A stretch of 64,000 nucleotides of DNA, taken from Nectonema munidae. Lineage: Eukaryota > Nematomorpha > Nectonematoida > Nectonematidae. Under the pieces are notes generated by a model. That model was not told the DNA's origin and did not search any database. It worked only from the letters and a program-made list of their open reading frames with translations. The stretch lies in NCBI GenBank assembly GCA_030549495.1, contig JAUIRK010000712.1:1-64000 (forward strand). Reading direction: 5' to 3'. Positions 61,797 to 64,000 of this stretch are shown here, in pieces. Each line of letters starts with the position of its first letter. The first letter of the stretch is position 1. Position numbers and translations under genes: made by a program.

Positions 61797-64000
61797 TCTT
61801 TCAGTCTTTTCTATTTTTCTAACTGCTTCGACCAAATTTGACGAATCACATAACATTCAACATGTTTAGTTAAATTTAGTTGTTTAACATATTTCCTAGA
61901 ATTTAACATTTAATTTTTGTATAACATTGTACGTTTCATCTTCTTATATTTTTTCATAGGGGTCTGGTCAACCCTCACCAAATCACTTTCACCAGCTCAC
62001 CCAATTGTTTTTCAATTAATTAGTTAGTTTGGTGCGAGTTGGTTTTAGTGCTAGTTGTTTTTGGTGCGACTTGACTGTAAATCTTTTTTATGTTAAAGAA
62101 AGAAGGAAGAGAAATATGTATATTTCTTTAAAAATAAATAAAAGCCACATGTTTCGATGTAACGAACATATCATCAGGCATATAATAAAACTTACTAAAA
62201 CGAGACAACAAAAGAAACGACCATGCTAATTTTGACATGATCAAAATTATCAGAAAGAGCGAAGATTATTTATTCGTCTTACATTTTTACGTTTTTAAAT
62301 TTTAATTTTTTTAATTTTGAAATTGTATACTGTTTTGGGTCATTTCAGACATGAAAGCTAATATGGTCATTTCTTTTACTGTGTTGTCTATTAAGTTTTA
62401 TTGTATGCCTTATAAAGATCGTTAGATTGAAACGCATCAATTTTACTTCTTTTGAAACAAATAACTCTACTTAACATTTTTAACATTAAAATCATGGAAA
62501 AATCTCTATTTATATTTTTCAATATCATATAAATGGGTTTATAAAGACCTTAAAAAAAAGTTAAAATAAAATAAAGTTTTCTTCTGAAAACTTTGTTGAA
62601 ATTTATACAAAATATTTAAACCATCAAATATTAATAATTATATATTATCTGATATTTCTCAAAATTTCTTCAATATTTGCCTTTTGATCATATAGAATGC
62701 AACTTATCCATTAATTGATTAACGCAATAATTTAAAAAAGCACAAAACTAAAGTTTACTCTGCAGATGAAATATTTTATACTTTGGAACGAATTGTGTTT
62801 TTTCTTTAAATTAAATGTTCTATTATTCTCTTTTTAATTATATATCGATTCCTTTTCAAAAAGCACGACTTTGGAATATGTTTTTAACAATATGAATATA
62901 CTAGTCGTTAAAGTCACACTTTTTGTTTATGAAGCAGTTTGGAGCTTAAGTGTAAAATTTAAAACGACTTCATTTTACTAGACATGAGATTCGCTTTGGA
63001 ATTCACCTTATTTTTAAATTTCTTGTCCTGCCAAAATTAAATGCTCCAAATAAGATTGTTTATTATTGAATCAAAGGATCGGTTTAATCTGAATTTTTCC
63101 AATAAAAAATTTGCAAAGGTTTTCTTTGAGATTTTTTAACAAAGCAATTGGCCAACTAGGAAGTATAGACACTCAAAATAAATACTGAGTAATTAAACAA
63201 TTATTACCTCACTGAAAATTATTGATCATACATATATTTTTTTACTTACAAAAATATACTACGCTTTTGATCCAGTTACAAATAAATACGATGAGTTATT
63301 ATTATAGATATGATAATCATGGTTAATTAAATAGGGATATTGAGATTGTTGAAGATATCAAAAATAGATCATAGGAATATTTTTTTAATAATATGCGAAA
63401 TTGCTTACATTTTGAATCCAAGTATTATATTTACTCATTTTTGAAACAAGGAATATAAGGTTTTGTTGTATTTTTTATCTACTTTCTATGCTTAATTATT
63501 TCTAAAAAATAATAAATACCCATATCAGAATATATTTTTCAGAAATGAATTTTAAATTTCACTTATTATAAAATTCAAATTTAATTTAATTTTTTTTAAT
63601 TTTGATAGATTTTATTGTATACGTTAATTTCAGTTATAAAAGTACTCACTTGCAACAAAAATAAATTGATATATTAAGTATTAACAAAATCTGAATAAAC
63701 ATATGGACAAATTTTTTACTTCAAATATCAAAAAAAAATTGAAAATTCCGAAAATAGTACTGTTAACGTTAACGTATTATAGCAAAAAGTTACACTTTTT
63801 CAGCTGTGGCCAATAGTCTCTACTGAGAGCAACTGGACGGGTGGAGGATGCGTGCACAAAAGTCCCCTAATGTTAACGCTAAAATTCAAAGTAAAATTGA
63901 ATTTAGATGACCCTGAGTCCAACTATGTTAGACTATTATTAGCTTCGATGACACATATCGACAGATAAAAATTCTATTTTTATATGTATTTCACGAATTC
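61797..64000. other. Downstream flank of the R7 RGS gene
   Basis: It would contain the 3' UTR. An aaaataaataaaag stretch at about 62131 offers AATAAA polyadenylation signals. A ttggtgcgag/ttagtttgg phrase repeat lies at 62010-62080. 63790-63950 is GC-balanced but has no recognised frame. Confidence 0.5.

Overview
This is a eukaryotic window that is very rich in A and T, with an animal gene and no prokaryotic features. The coding exons are short islands in long AT-rich introns. The transposon fossils are hAT elements of ZBED5/GTF2IRD2-like and ZMYM1-like types, non-LTR retrotransposons of the Jockey/CR1 group with a PHD-like ORF1, and one member of a cysteine-rich multicopy family known in many invertebrates. 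Together they suggest an invertebrate, probably an arthropod; a copepod is possible but is only a guess. I saw no retrovirus, LTR element, Polinton, CRISPR array, rRNA or convincing tRNA gene.

The main content is one large plus-strand gene that is not visible as a single long ORF: an R7-family RGS protein (relative of RGS6/7/9/11, C. elegans EGL-10/EAT-16). I assembled it from 12 exons between 13297 and 61796. All junction phases agree, every intron is GT...AG, and the joined coding length is 1269 nt (422 residues plus stop). Domain order is DEP (about residues 11-107), the DHEX helical region (about 115-200), a GGL-like segment (about 223-275) and the RGS box (about 285-405). R7 proteins bind the divergent G-beta subunit Gbeta5 through GGL and speed GTP hydrolysis on Gi/o-type alpha subunits through the RGS box, mostly in neurons.

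Layout. 1-13 kb is upstream of the gene and full of fossils: a ZBED5-like hAT with 8-bp target duplication (363-2461), degenerate phrase-like repeats (6.4-6.6 kb), a ZMYM1-like hAT (about 6.7-9.07 kb), a LINE endonuclease fragment (9.13-9.76 kb) and a broken cysteine-rich multicopy gene (10.18-11.84 kb). 12.96-13.3 kb is a CT-rich candidate 5' UTR/promoter. Intron 1 (9.1 kb) holds a hAT MITE, two foldbacks (one with a near-perfect stem of about 65 bp) and an unexplained minus ORF. Intron 3 (13.9 kb) is the main transposon sink: a hAT, a LINE and a nearly full-length second LINE ending only about 250 bp before exon 4. Intron 4 (8.4 kb) carries a MITE and two minus-strand candidate exons. Exons 5-12 are packed into 49.2-61.8 kb with few recognisable insertions. 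After 61.8 kb I see no further gene.

All homology statements rest on recognition from memory of family sequences; no database search was run. The exon model is the strongest claim. The GGL exon (54224-54285) and the exact C-terminus are its weakest points.
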